From the NCBI GenBank assembly GCA_964585305.1, contig CAZPDM010000031.1, positions 1-41,966 of the forward strand: DNA of 41,966 nt, in the 5' to 3' direction. Under the pieces are notes generated by a model. That model did not search any database, was not told the origin of the DNA, and was given only the letters and a program-made list of their open reading frames with translations. This document shows positions 9,036-17,136 of the stretch, piece by piece. Position 1 is the first letter of the stretch, and every line of letters begins with the position of its first letter. The position numbers and the translations under genes were made by a program. This DNA comes from CAZPDM01 sp964585305 (lineage in GTDB: Bacteria; Planctomycetota; Uabimicrobiia; Uabimicrobiales; JABWCH01).

Positions 9036-9617
9036 ATGACGCAGCATGTAATAATCTCTCCAAAGGATTTTAAAGTTGTTCCTTGGAAAAATGGTCAGGG
9101 ATATACTACAGAGTTATATATCAGCCATAAGTTCGAAAATTTTCCCTTCAGTTGGAGAATTAGTATGGCAAAAGTTACTCAAAATGGCCCTTTTTCTGAT
9201 TTTTCTGGTTACGATAGAATACTTGTTATGATGCAGGGAAATGGGATCATTCTTCAACATGATTCATTGAAAGAAAATAAATTATCAAAACGTTTTGATA
9301 TAGCATATTTCTCTGGAGATTCGAAAACTTCTGCCACTTTAATTGATGGAGAAATTCAAGATTTCAACGTTATTACCTATCGGAATCATTGCTCTGCCAA
9401 AGTTGATATAATTGAGAATACTCACGTAATTTGTGAAGCTAATCATTTTCTTATTTATCCTCCAGATAGTGATGTTTGCATCCGAACAGAAACAAAAAAA
9501 GAAATTTCTCTATTAAAAGGACACCTTTTTTATTATCATGGAGATTCTGCATCTTCATTTTTTATAAATGGAAGCCCTGTTGTGTGTATCCAAATTTTTG
9601 ATAAAAATGTCTTTTAA
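9036..9617 (+). CDS. HutD/Ves family cupin protein
   Basis: This 193-residue protein carries the family's features: PWKNGQGYTTELY near the N-terminus, WRISMAKVTQNGPFSDFSGY, then DRILVMMQG. HutD proteins are bicupins found beside histidine-utilisation genes, where they are thought to act as modulators of the pathway; Ves of E. coli is related. No hut gene is visible here, so the role in this organism is open. AGGAG precedes the ATG. Its stop codon lies inside the ribosome site of the next gene, so the two are probably co-translated. Confidence 0.85.
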   Translation: MTQHVIISPKDFKVVPWKNGQGYTTELYISHKFENFPFSWRISMAKVTQNGPFSDFSGYDRILVMMQGNGIILQHDSLKENKLSKRFDIAYFSGDSKTSATLIDGEIQDFNVITYRNHCSAKVDIIENTHVICEANHFLIYPPDSDVCIRTETKKEISLLKGHLFYYHGDSASSFFINGSPVVCIQIFDKNVF

Positions 9618-9627
9618 GGAATTTACT

Positions 9628-10302
9628 GTGAAAAAATTAATTTACGCTGTTTTCAGCATATTTTTTATTTTCATGTTTTCTTCTCTTCAGTCTCAAACAT
9701 TAGAAAACATTCCAGGAAACGATTTTAATAATGCTGTTGTTTCTGTTTTAAAATCATATCCTACAGATGGAACATGCCAATATTATTGGCCAAGTAGCGG
9801 AAACTGGGCGGGGAATACAAAAGATTTATATTATCGTGGCTCTTTATTTTCGCAAGGAGATACTTTTCAACGTTGTTATTGCTGTGGATTAACTTTTGAA
9901 GTATTCTTTTTCGCTTATCAAAAATACTGTCAGGATCACGGATGGAATTTTATTATTCAAAACATGGACAGTGCGGCACTGCGTACATTTAGAATGAAAT
10001 GGTTTGGCTCAGATGGCAATCGTAAAACTCTTCAAAATGCTATTGTAAGTAGTAATTTAGGCTATGCTATTTCTCTGGATCAGGCTAAAATAGGAGATTT
10101 TATACAATTTTGGAGATATAGCGGCTCAGGACATTCTGTAATCTTTATCGAATGGGTATTTGATGCCAATGGAAACAAAAATGGTTTGAAATATTGGTCC
10201 ACTCAACCAGCAACAAATGGAATTGGCTATAGAATAGAATATTTTGGTGGAAAAACAGGAATCGATCCAGAACAAATTTATATTGCACGTGTTGGGAAAT
10301 AA
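9628..10302 (+). CDS. Exported papain-fold-like (NlpC/P60 or CHAP-like) protein
   Basis: I choose the GTG at 9628 as start because AAGGA lies seven bases upstream and the product then begins with a clean signal peptide (MKKLIYAVFSIFFIFMFSS); the frame extends further upstream inside hutD without support. The mature part has a cysteine cluster RCYCCGLTFEVF (C83, C85, C86) followed about 80 residues later by GDFIQFWRYSGSGHSVIFIE with H169. Cys at the start of a helix followed by a GHS/GHV strand is the catalytic pattern of papain-fold amidases such as NlpC/P60 and CHAP. A cell-wall or glycan-linked hydrolase in the periplasm is therefore plausible. The usual DCSG/DCSS motif is altered, and no third catalytic residue is certain. 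Length is about 224 residues. Confidence 0.65.
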   Translation: MKKLIYAVFSIFFIFMFSSLQSQTLENIPGNDFNNAVVSVLKSYPTDGTCQYYWPSSGNWAGNTKDLYYRGSLFSQGDTFQRCYCCGLTFEVFFFAYQKYCQDHGWNFIIQNMDSAALRTFRMKWFGSDGNRKTLQNAIVSSNLGYAISLDQAKIGDFIQFWRYSGSGHSVIFIEWVFDANGNKNGLKYWSTQPATNGIGYRIEYFGGKTGIDPEQIYIARVGK

Positions 10303-10304
10303 GC

Positions 10305-10335
10305 AAAAAGCGTTATCGTTACGATAACGCTTTTT
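10305..10335 (+). terminator. Intrinsic terminator
   Basis: A 14-bp stem, AAAAAGCGTTATCG with CGATAACGCTTTTT (10305-10318, 10322-10335), encloses a 3-nt loop and runs into a T tract. It directly follows the stop codon at 10302 and separates the peptidase-like gene from the glycosyltransferase gene. The A/T symmetry could let it work in both directions. Confidence 0.88.
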
Positions 10336-10352
10336 TAATAAGAAAGTGAACT

Positions 10353-12236
10353 ATGTCTAAAAAAAATAGTAAGCAAACAAAAACACATCAAGAAGAAAAA
10401 TTTCCCCAAGAAGAAACAAAATCACAAAATAAGGAATTTTTGCAAAAAGATAAAATTGCTTATTTTGTTCTCATTATTCTATTGCTTCTTTTTGGTAATT
10501 ATCTAAGAAGCCATAATCTTGCAAGCAGAGGCTTGGAATATGATGAAATTTGGAACATTCATCATTATGCTATGGATTCTTTATATAAAATATTTTCGGA
10601 TGTAAGTTCTCCCAATAATCATGTATTGCATACACTAAATTTATGGGTATGCCTTCGACTTTTTGGAGATTCTGCCTTATCAATTCGATTGAATGCGTTT
10701 CTTTTTGGCTGTGGCATTTTATGGCTTGTTTTTATATCGCTAGCTCTTAAACAAAAGCATATTTCTATTATTATACTTGCCCTTTCTTGGTTGATTTTTT
10801 CCCCCCATCTTGTTCATTATGCACAAACAGCTCGTGGATATTCTATGCAGATTTTTTGGATTGTGCTTCATGCTTCGCTTTTATGGCACTCAGAATTTAT
10901 TCTTACCTATTCTTTAAAATCTAAAACATTTAAAAATTATTGGCCTTTATGTATAGGAATTATACTAAGCGGATTTTTTGCTGTAGTAACATTTCCCACT
11001 GCAATTCTTTATATTGCTCCTGTTACTTTATTTCATATTAGTTATTTATTTAACAATTATTTGAAATCTCAAGCAACAGAGAAGAAAATATTTTCTTTAA
11101 AAATATTAAGATATTCTCCTCTGTTTTCTGCTCATATTATTACTTTATTTCTTTGCGGAATTTGGACATTGATAAACTTTTTTCAAATGTATCAATGGCA
11201 GCAAGAACGCGGGGCGGTACGCTCATTTCAGGAATTTTATTCCTGGGCAATTTCAACAGGTAAAGAGTTATTTCCATTGCATTTAATCTTTTTAGTAATC
11301 TTAGCACTGTTTGTAAAAACAACCCGATTATGTTCGATTATATGGCTAATTTTGATCGGCTTTATCTCACTAACCTCTGTTATTTCTGGAGTAGGGCCAA
11401 CAAGAGTCTATCTCTATACATTGCCATTTTTCTATGTTGCAGCAGCAGAAGGTGTATATGCGGGATACTTAATGTTAAAAGATTGGCTTGGAAAATTAAA
11501 TAACTTCCAAATAAAAAATGAAACAATTTCAAATTTTACCCCTAACCAAGCTACTCATAATAAACCGGTTAAAATTTTAAATTTACTTTATTCTGCAATA
11601 ATAATTTTATTAGTTTGTTTTCCTGTCCAAAACTTCGCTAAAAAACTTAAAAACGTTGAACCAGAAGATTGGACGGATATTGTCCCCACATTAGAAAAAA
11701 GCCTTTCAAAGGATATTTATATTGCATATCCTGTTTTCTCTGGTCTGCAAATACGCTACTATTTTTTCCCAGAAATTTGTTTTCCCATCCAACGTCTGCC
11801 AAAAGAAAAAAAACATTTTTTAGCAATTGATGGTTTTACAATTTCTGGAACAAGTTGCAAAGATGAACTAAGTCGATATATCCCAATAAATAAAATTATA
11901 TTAAAAAAAGAAATTCAATTAGATGACAAAATTTTTCAATTACTAGAACTCGAACAAAAAACTCTTGCTGATAATATATGGGAAAAATCTAATTTATCAG
12001 GTTTATATTTTTTATCTATTGGGCCAATTTATAATCCTATAGAATTTTGGAAAAATTTTAAACCAAAATCGGATTGGGTGATTATTAATTTATTACTTAG
12101 TGAATTGAATATTCCTAATTCTAATGACTCTATGTATGGATATTTTCTAGTTTGTGAAAACCCAGATTCACAAGAACTTGCGCATATTTTAAAGCAACAT
12201 AAAGAAGATGTTAGATTATATTCTCTGAAACGTTAG
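10353..12236 (+). CDS. GT39/ArnT-like membrane glycosyltransferase
   Basis: This 627-residue protein has a short Lys/Gln/Glu-rich cytosolic N-terminus, a first membrane segment (about 35-50) and then GLEYDEIWNIHHY. The acidic D64-E65 pair after the first membrane helix matches the catalytic motif of GT-C enzymes of the GT39/GT83 (PMT/ArnT) type. SPNNHVLHTLNLW and HYAQTARGYSM are also typical. Around ten further membrane segments extend to about 430, followed by a roughly 190-residue soluble domain, presumably periplasmic. Such enzymes move a sugar from a polyprenyl-phosphate donor to lipid A, proteins or glycans on the outer face of the inner membrane. Donor and acceptor are unknown. The gene stands alone between two strong terminators, and its ribosome site is weak. 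Confidence 0.8.
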   Translation: MSKKNSKQTKTHQEEKFPQEETKSQNKEFLQKDKIAYFVLIILLLLFGNYLRSHNLASRGLEYDEIWNIHHYAMDSLYKIFSDVSSPNNHVLHTLNLWVCLRLFGDSALSIRLNAFLFGCGILWLVFISLALKQKHISIIILALSWLIFSPHLVHYAQTARGYSMQIFWIVLHASLLWHSEFILTYSLKSKTFKNYWPLCIGIILSGFFAVVTFPTAILYIAPVTLFHISYLFNNYLKSQATEKKIFSLKILRYSPLFSAHIITLFLCGIWTLINFFQMYQWQQERGAVRSFQEFYSWAISTGKELFPLHLIFLVILALFVKTTRLCSIIWLILIGFISLTSVISGVGPTRVYLYTLPFFYVAAAEGVYAGYLMLKDWLGKLNNFQIKNETISNFTPNQATHNKPVKILNLLYSAIIILLVCFPVQNFAKKLKNVEPEDWTDIVPTLEKSLSKDIYIAYPVFSGLQIRYYFFPEICFPIQRLPKEKKHFLAIDGFTISGTSCKDELSRYIPINKIILKKEIQLDDKIFQLLELEQKTLADNIWEKSNLSGLYFLSIGPIYNPIEFWKNFKPKSDWVIINLLLSELNIPNSNDSMYGYFLVCENPDSQELAHILKQHKEDVRLYSLKR

Positions 12237-12238
12237 CA

Positions 12239-12292
12239 AAAGAAAAAAGCCACTTATTTTAGCAAAAAGTAAAATAAGTGGCTTTTTTCTTT
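12239..12292. terminator. Bidirectional hairpin terminator
   Basis: A 23-bp perfect inverted repeat (12239-12261 with 12270-12292) encloses an 8-nt loop. It has a GCCACTTATTTTA core and AAAGAAAAAA/TTTTTTCTTT arms. It lies between the convergent glycosyltransferase (+) and aldehyde dehydrogenase (-) genes and can terminate both. Confidence 0.92.
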
Positions 12293-12314
12293 AAGTAAAA
12301 AATATTTCTAAATT

Positions 12315-13859
12315 TTATTCACCAAATTTAATGCCTTGAGCCAATGGCAATTCTTTGGACCAATTGATGGTATTTGTTTGACGACGCATGTAGCATTTCC
12401 AAACATCCGAACCAGCTTCACGACCACCGCCAGTTTCTTTTTCGCCACCAAAAGCTCCGCCAATTTCTGCACCAGAAGTTCCAATGTTGACATTAGCAAT
12501 ACCGCAATCGCTACCTTTGGAACTAAGGAAAGTTTCTGTTTCCAAAAGATTTTGAGAGAAAATAGATGAAGATAAACCTTGTGGCACGCCATTTTGATAA
12601 GCAATAGCTTCTTCAATATCTTTGTATTTAATGAGGTACAAAATAGGTGCAAAAGTTTCTTCCTGGACAATATGATAATGATTTTGAACTTCTGCGATGC
12701 AAGGAACAACATAAGTTCCTGCTTGGTATGGCTCGCCTTGGAGAACTTCACCACCATAAGCAATAGTTCCGCCTTCTTTCTTGACTGCGGCAATTGCTTT
12801 TTGCATATCTTCAACAGCTTTAGTTTCTACAAGAGGTCCCATAAGAACTTTTGGATCCAAAGGATTGCCAATAGTTACTTGCTTGTAGCCATCAATAAGT
12901 TTATTCTTTAGTTCTTCATAAATACTTTCATGGGCAATAATACGACGTGTTGAAGTGCATCGTTGTCCAGAAGTTCCAATAGCACCAAAAAGAATAGCAC
13001 GAATCGCAAGTTTCAAATCTGCATGTTGGCTAACGATAATAGCATTATTACCGCCAAGTTCCAAAATAGTACGCCCAAGTCGTTCTCCAACAATTGCTCC
13101 AATACGTCTGCCAACTGGAGTACTTCCTGTTGCGCTAATTAAAGGAATCTTGGGATCACGTAACATTTTTTCACCAACACTTCTGCCTGGCCCAATAACA
13201 AGAGACATAATAGCAGCAGGTAAATTATTACGTTCTAAAACACGTTGCGCAATTTTTGTTGTTGCAATAGCAGTGAGTGGAGTTTTACTAGCTGGCTTCC
13301 AAATCATAGTATCGCCACAAACTGCTGCGAGTGCTGAATTCCAAGACCAAACAGCAGTAGGAAAATTAAAAGCAGAAATAATGCCAATAATGCCAAGTGG
13401 ATGATATTGTTCATACATGCGATGCAAAGGTCGTTCGCTATGCATAGTCAAACCATAAAGTTGGCGAGATAAACCAACTGCAAAATCGCATATATCAATC
13501 ATTTCTTGAACTTCGCCATTTCCTTCAGCAATGGTTTTTCCCATTTCCAGAGTAATCAAAGTGGCTAGTTCTTGCTTCATGCTACGTAATTCATGGCCAA
13601 GTTGTCGTACAATTTCTCCACGTTTTGGGGCAGGATACATACGCCACATTTCAAAAGCAGCGGCAGCTTTAGAGGAAATACGATCATAATCTTCGGGTGT
13701 GGCTTGAATAATTTCAGCAATAACTTCTCCGCTAATTGGGCTTATAGATTGTAGAATTTCACCATGTCCAAACCATTCTCCATCAAATGAACCAAAATTT
13801 TTGGCTCCAATGCCAAGTTTAGTCAGAATATTTTTGATATTTTCATCAATTACTTTCAT
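12315..13859 (-). CDS. Antiquitin-type (ALDH7) aldehyde dehydrogenase
   Basis: This 514-residue NAD(P)-dependent aldehyde dehydrogenase has the catalytic Cys301 in GTSGQRCTSTRR, the general base Glu267 in LELGGNNAII, and the conserved Asn165 in SAFNFP. The ELGGNNA motif, the GQRCT(S/T)TRR context and the C-terminal GGGREAGSDVWKCYMRRQTN stretch are characteristic of the ALDH7/antiquitin group. That group oxidises alpha-aminoadipate semialdehyde (piperideine-6-carboxylate) to alpha-aminoadipate in lysine degradation. Bacterial members can also act on betaine or other aldehydes, so the substrate is inferred. AAGGA lies before the ATG. It sits downstream of the pnt genes on the same strand after a 172-bp structured gap; NAD(P)H made here could feed the transhydrogenase. 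Confidence 0.9.
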   Translation of the reverse strand: MKVIDENIKNILTKLGIGAKNFGSFDGEWFGHGEILQSISPISGEVIAEIIQATPEDYDRISSKAAAAFEMWRMYPAPKRGEIVRQLGHELRSMKQELATLITLEMGKTIAEGNGEVQEMIDICDFAVGLSRQLYGLTMHSERPLHRMYEQYHPLGIIGIISAFNFPTAVWSWNSALAAVCGDTMIWKPASKTPLTAIATTKIAQRVLERNNLPAAIMSLVIGPGRSVGEKMLRDPKIPLISATGSTPVGRRIGAIVGERLGRTILELGGNNAIIVSQHADLKLAIRAILFGAIGTSGQRCTSTRRIIAHESIYEELKNKLIDGYKQVTIGNPLDPKVLMGPLVETKAVEDMQKAIAAVKKEGGTIAYGGEVLQGEPYQAGTYVVPCIAEVQNHYHIVQEETFAPILYLIKYKDIEEAIAYQNGVPQGLSSSIFSQNLLETETFLSSKGSDCGIANVNIGTSGAEIGGAFGGEKETGGGREAGSDVWKCYMRRQTNTINWSKELPLAQGIKFGE

Positions 13860-13888
13860 GTAACATCCTTTTAAATAAAAAAATATTT

Positions 13889-14016
13889 GTAGAGATACGC
13901 TAGGAAAATAAACATAGAAAATATTTGTTGCGGCCTTTGATTGTACTCAATCAAAGGTTAAGCAACAAAGTATTTTCCATTAAAAATAAACATAGAAATA
14001 GTTGAAATATCTCTAC
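13889..14016. repeat. Nested inverted and direct repeats in ALDH-pntB gap
   Basis: The gap holds several ordered repeats. Outermost is a 9-bp inverted repeat GTAGAGATA/TATCTCTAC (13889-13897, 14008-14016). Inside are two copies of AAAATAAACATAGAAA in direct orientation (13905-13920, 13983-13998). Between these is a long hairpin: GAAAATA-TTTGTTGC arms, then CCTTTGATTG (13934-13943), loop TACT, CAATCAAAGG (13948-13957) and GCAACAAA. The inner hairpin could end pnt transcription on the minus strand, though no clear T tract follows. Nothing in it looks coding. Confidence 0.6.
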
Positions 14017-14031
14017 TTTTTAGTGAAAATC

Positions 14032-15423
14032 TTACTTCTCTTTAAACTCGTTTACTAACTCTTGCAAGGTATTTTTAGCATTTCCAAATAACATGCGTGT
14101 ATTCGGTTTGAAGAATAAAGGGTTTTCAATGCCAGCAAAACCAGACGCCATAGAACGTTTGAGTACAATAACGATTTTTGCTTTATCAGCATCAATAATA
14201 GGCATTCCATAGATTGGGCTTTTTTCATCTTCTCTTGCAGCAGGGTTAACAACGTCGTTAGCACCAACAACAATACATACATCAACACTTGGCATTGTTG
14301 GGTTAATTGAATCCATTTCTACAAGTTGTTCATACGGAACATCTGCTTCAGCTAATAGAATATTCATGTGCCCTGGCATACGTCCAGCGACAGGATGAAT
14401 CGCATAACGAACTTCACAATTTCTACGTTCTAAAATATCTCCCAATTCTCGCAAAGTTCTTTGTGCTTGAGCAACAGCTAATCCATAACCCGGAACAATT
14501 ACAACTGAGGAAGCAGAGTCCAGGAAATAATAAGTATCTTTCGCAGTAACAGGTTTCGCTTCGCCTTGTTGGCCGGCTGTGGATGCTGTAGAAGTGGAGC
14601 CAAATCCACTAAACAATACATTTGTCAGCGAACGATTCATTCCTTTGCACATAATAATAGTAAGAATGATTCCACTTGCACCCACAAGTGAACCCGCGAC
14701 AATAAGCATAGTATTGAGAATAATAAAACCAGCAGTTGCAGCAGCAATTCCAGAATAGCTATTTAAAAGAGAAATAACAACTGGCATATCTGCACCGCCA
14801 ATAGGAATAACAGAGGTAACTCCTAGGATAAATGAAAGTACCATAATAAAGATCAAAATTGAGTATGAATCTTTTTGATCTATAGCATAAAATATCGAAG
14901 CAAGAACTCCTATTAGCAATAAGGCAGCATTCATATAGTTAATGCCACGGAAAAGAATAGGTTTTCCAGACATAACTTCTTTGAGTTTTGCCCACGCAAT
15001 CATACTTCCAGTAAATGTTACTCCACCAATTAAAGCTGTTATAGGAATACTCACCGCAGCAATTGCTGATAATTTGTTTCCTAGTGTTGCCACTTCATGA
15101 TGATGCATTCCCCAACTTACCAAAAAACTAGCAAGCCCACCAAAACCATTGAGTAATGCAACCATTTCTGGCATTGCAGTCATGGCTACAAAACGAGCTA
15201 ATAACGCACCAATAGTTGCTCCAATGACTAAACCTATTGCAATCCAATGATATGATACAATGTTTTTGCTAATAAGGGTTGCAATAACAGCTATAAGCAT
15301 TCCTATAGCAGAAATACAATTTCCTTTGCGTGCTGTTTGAGGGGAACTAAGCATTTTTAAACCCACAATAAACAAGCTCGCGCCTAAAATATAACATAAT
15401 GTAGTAATCGTTGCAGGATCCAT
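14032..15423 (-). CDS. pntB: Proton-translocating NAD(P) transhydrogenase, beta subunit
   Basis: This 463-residue protein has about nine membrane segments (1-260) and a C-terminal NADP(H)-binding domain (about 285-463). The domain contains the PGYGLAVAQAQ stretch, the GRMPGHMNILLAEADVPY motif and VGANDVVNPAAREDEKSPIY, all diagnostic of PntB domain III. With PntA it moves protons across the cytoplasmic membrane while transferring hydride between NADH and NADP+, chiefly to make NADPH. The start ATG has AAGGGGAA upstream and lies 10 bp after the pntA2 stop. The three pnt genes form one operon. Confidence 0.97.
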   Translation of the reverse strand: MDPATITTLCYILGASLFIVGLKMLSSPQTARKGNCISAIGMLIAVIATLISKNIVSYHWIAIGLVIGATIGALLARFVAMTAMPEMVALLNGFGGLASFLVSWGMHHHEVATLGNKLSAIAAVSIPITALIGGVTFTGSMIAWAKLKEVMSGKPILFRGINYMNAALLLIGVLASIFYAIDQKDSYSILIFIMVLSFILGVTSVIPIGGADMPVVISLLNSYSGIAAATAGFIILNTMLIVAGSLVGASGIILTIIMCKGMNRSLTNVLFSGFGSTSTASTAGQQGEAKPVTAKDTYYFLDSASSVVIVPGYGLAVAQAQRTLRELGDILERRNCEVRYAIHPVAGRMPGHMNILLAEADVPYEQLVEMDSINPTMPSVDVCIVVGANDVVNPAAREDEKSPIYGMPIIDADKAKIVIVLKRSMASGFAGIENPLFFKPNTRMLFGNAKNTLQELVNEFKEK

Positions 15424-15433
15424 GCTGTTCCCC

Positions 15434-15733
15434 TTATTTCTTCTTATCTTTTTGCTTGAACATATTTAACATACGATCGGTTACTAAATAGCCACCGACA
15501 ACGTTAATTGTAGCAAAAATAATAGCTAGAACACCTAAACTTGTAGATACAACATCATTTCCTTGCATACCAGTTGCCATTAAGGCACCTACAATAGTAA
15601 TCCCTGAAATTGCATTAGATCCAGACATTAAAGGTGTATGTAATGTAGATGGGACTTTAGAAATAAGCTCAAATCCCATAAATACTGCTAGCACAAAGAT
15701 AAAAAAGAGGTATAAGAGCAGTTGGATTTCCAT
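15434..15733 (-). CDS. pntA2: NAD(P) transhydrogenase alpha subunit, membrane part
   Basis: This protein of about 99 residues corresponds to the membrane part of the alpha subunit, which in split systems (such as that of Rhodospirillum rubrum) is a separate polypeptide. It has three or so hydrophobic segments, including FMGFELISKVPSTLHTPLMSG and NAISGITIVGALM, which are strongly conserved. The frame is open upstream to an ATG at 15799. I choose the ATG at 15733 (MEIQLLLYLFF) because it gives the usual family length and has AAGGA upstream. It lies between pntA1 and pntB. Confidence 0.93.
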   Translation of the reverse strand: MEIQLLLYLFFIFVLAVFMGFELISKVPSTLHTPLMSGSNAISGITIVGALMATGMQGNDVVSTSLGVLAIIFATINVVGGYLVTDRMLNMFKQKDKKK

Positions 15734-15823
15734 ATATAGTTTCCTTTTAAAGGAGGAGGATAATTTCGAAATAAGTATTCTCATTAAGTACGAGAACACA
15801 TGCTAAACAAAATATCTTTCTCT

Positions 15824-16945
15824 CTATTTTTCAACAGGTTGTAAGACTTTTTGTTGATGTACAACAAGACAACCTTTGAGTATTTCGTCTTCAGTTTTGA
15901 ATAGAAATGTTTTATTTTGTTTATCCCAAAAATGGCTGATAAGATTGTATAAATTTGTGGCAAAAGTTTGGCTAGCGTCTATTGCTACACGACCAGGCAA
16001 ATTAGCTAAACCAACAATTTTTACACCTTTTTTTACAACTTCTTGATCAACTTGTGAACCCGCCACATTTCCACCGGATTCTACAGCTAAATCTACAACT
16101 ACTGTACCTGGGCGCATTCCAGCAATCATTTCTTCAGTAATCAAAAGAGGGGCTTTTTTACCAAAGACTTGGGCAGTTGTAATTACTACATCTGCTCCGG
16201 CGCAATATTTTGCCATTGCTGTTCGTTGTTTTTGTAATTGCTCTTCTGTAAGCGCACGAGCATATCCATCTTTAGTTTGCCCAGTTTCACCTACATCAAT
16301 TTTTACAAAACGAGCACCTAATGATAAAACCTGTTCTTCAACAGCAGGGCGTGTATCATACGCTTCAACACGCGCTCCTAAGCGTTTTGCAGTAGCAATT
16401 GCCTGAAGTCCTGCTACACCTGCACCAATAATAAAAACTTTTGCAGGAGGAATGGTTCCTGCGGCTGTTGTTAACATGGGAAATATTTTTGGCAATCGTT
16501 CTGCGGCTAAGATAACCGCAACATACCCTGCGAGTGTTCCTTGTGAGCTTAAGACATCCATCTTTTGAGCTAAGGTTGTTCGCGGGATCATTTCCAAACT
16601 AATTGCACTAATATCATGTTGGGCAAAAACCTGCAACAGATCTTTCTCTTGAAAGATGTTGAGATAGCTAATATGAATACATTTTTGCTTCATACTGGCT
16701 ATTTCTTCGGCAGCAGGTTTATTTAATCTCAAGATCATGTCTGCTTGATTCAATAATTCTGAACGGTTTGGAACAATGTTGCAACCAATTTTGATATAAT
16801 CAACATCGCTATATCCGCAGGATGTTCCTAAGTCTGATTCAATGGCAACCTGCGCGCCGAGTTTAATTAGTTTTTCGGCCACACTGGGAGTCATTGCGAT
16901 GCGACATTCTCCTGCAGCCGATTCTTTGGGAATGGCAATCAACAT
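15824..16945 (-). CDS. pntA1: NAD(P) transhydrogenase alpha subunit, NAD-binding part
   Basis: This 373-residue soluble NAD(H)-binding domain I opens with IPKESAAGECRIAMTPSVAE, as in PntA and alanine dehydrogenase relatives. It has the Rossmann motif FIIGAGVAGLQAIATAKRLGA and the mobile-loop neighbourhood around EEQVLSLGARFVKIDVGETG. Length and absence of membrane segments show it is the split alpha-1 subunit. It docks to the cytoplasmic face of the PntA2/PntB membrane dimer. GGGAG precedes the ATG by eight bases. It is the first gene of the pnt operon and is divergent from the phosphatase-like gene. Confidence 0.96.
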   Translation of the reverse strand: MLIAIPKESAAGECRIAMTPSVAEKLIKLGAQVAIESDLGTSCGYSDVDYIKIGCNIVPNRSELLNQADMILRLNKPAAEEIASMKQKCIHISYLNIFQEKDLLQVFAQHDISAISLEMIPRTTLAQKMDVLSSQGTLAGYVAVILAAERLPKIFPMLTTAAGTIPPAKVFIIGAGVAGLQAIATAKRLGARVEAYDTRPAVEEQVLSLGARFVKIDVGETGQTKDGYARALTEEQLQKQRTAMAKYCAGADVVITTAQVFGKKAPLLITEEMIAGMRPGTVVVDLAVESGGNVAGSQVDQEVVKKGVKIVGLANLPGRVAIDASQTFATNLYNLISHFWDKQNKTFLFKTEDEILKGCLVVHQQKVLQPVEK

Positions 16946-16983
16946 AAATTTTCTCCCGAAAATAACTGAAAGTTTATAGTTTT

Positions 16984-17012
16984 ATTTTACAAGATTGCTA
17001 TTATTGACGCAA
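16984..17012 (-). promoter_or_regulatory. Candidate promoter of pnt operon
   Basis: On the minus strand TTGCGT (17012-17007) and TAAAAT (16989-16984) are spaced by 17 bp, about 40 bp before the pntA1 ATG. The -10 matches 5 of 6 consensus positions, the -35 only 3 of 6. Confidence 0.45.
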
Positions 17013-17043
17013 GCTTCTTTTAGAGAAAATTTTGATTTTTTGG

Positions 17044-17072
17044 TTGCATAAACAAAAAATATGCAATAAAAT
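17044..17072 (+). promoter_or_regulatory. Candidate promoter with inverted repeat, phosphatase gene
   Basis: TTGCAT (17044-17049) and TAAAAT (17067-17072) are spaced by exactly 17 bp. The 7-bp inverted repeat TTGCATA/TATGCAA (17044-17050, 17060-17066) fills the -35 and spacer, so a dimeric regulator could bind over the promoter. The region is AT-rich, so this is a moderate call. Confidence 0.45.
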
Positions 17073-17136
17073 TACAGCAATATTTTTTTTATTTTATCAC
17101 GTTTTTTATTTGGAGCGCGCTTTTTTGCGAATTTTT

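Noticed and set aside
12308..12814. 168-codon minus-strand frame overlapping the aldehyde dehydrogenase gene
   Set aside because: It is an out-of-frame shadow of the ALDH7 gene, with Lys/Leu/Val-rich composition and no domain.
12955..13404. 149-codon plus-strand frame inside the aldehyde dehydrogenase gene
   Set aside because: Antisense shadow of a conserved enzyme region; no promoter or ribosome site seen.
17032..17136. Upstream TTG extension of the phosphatase-like gene
   Set aside because: It would add a Phe/Lys-rich 35-residue leader not seen in the family, and would place the candidate promoter inside the coding region.
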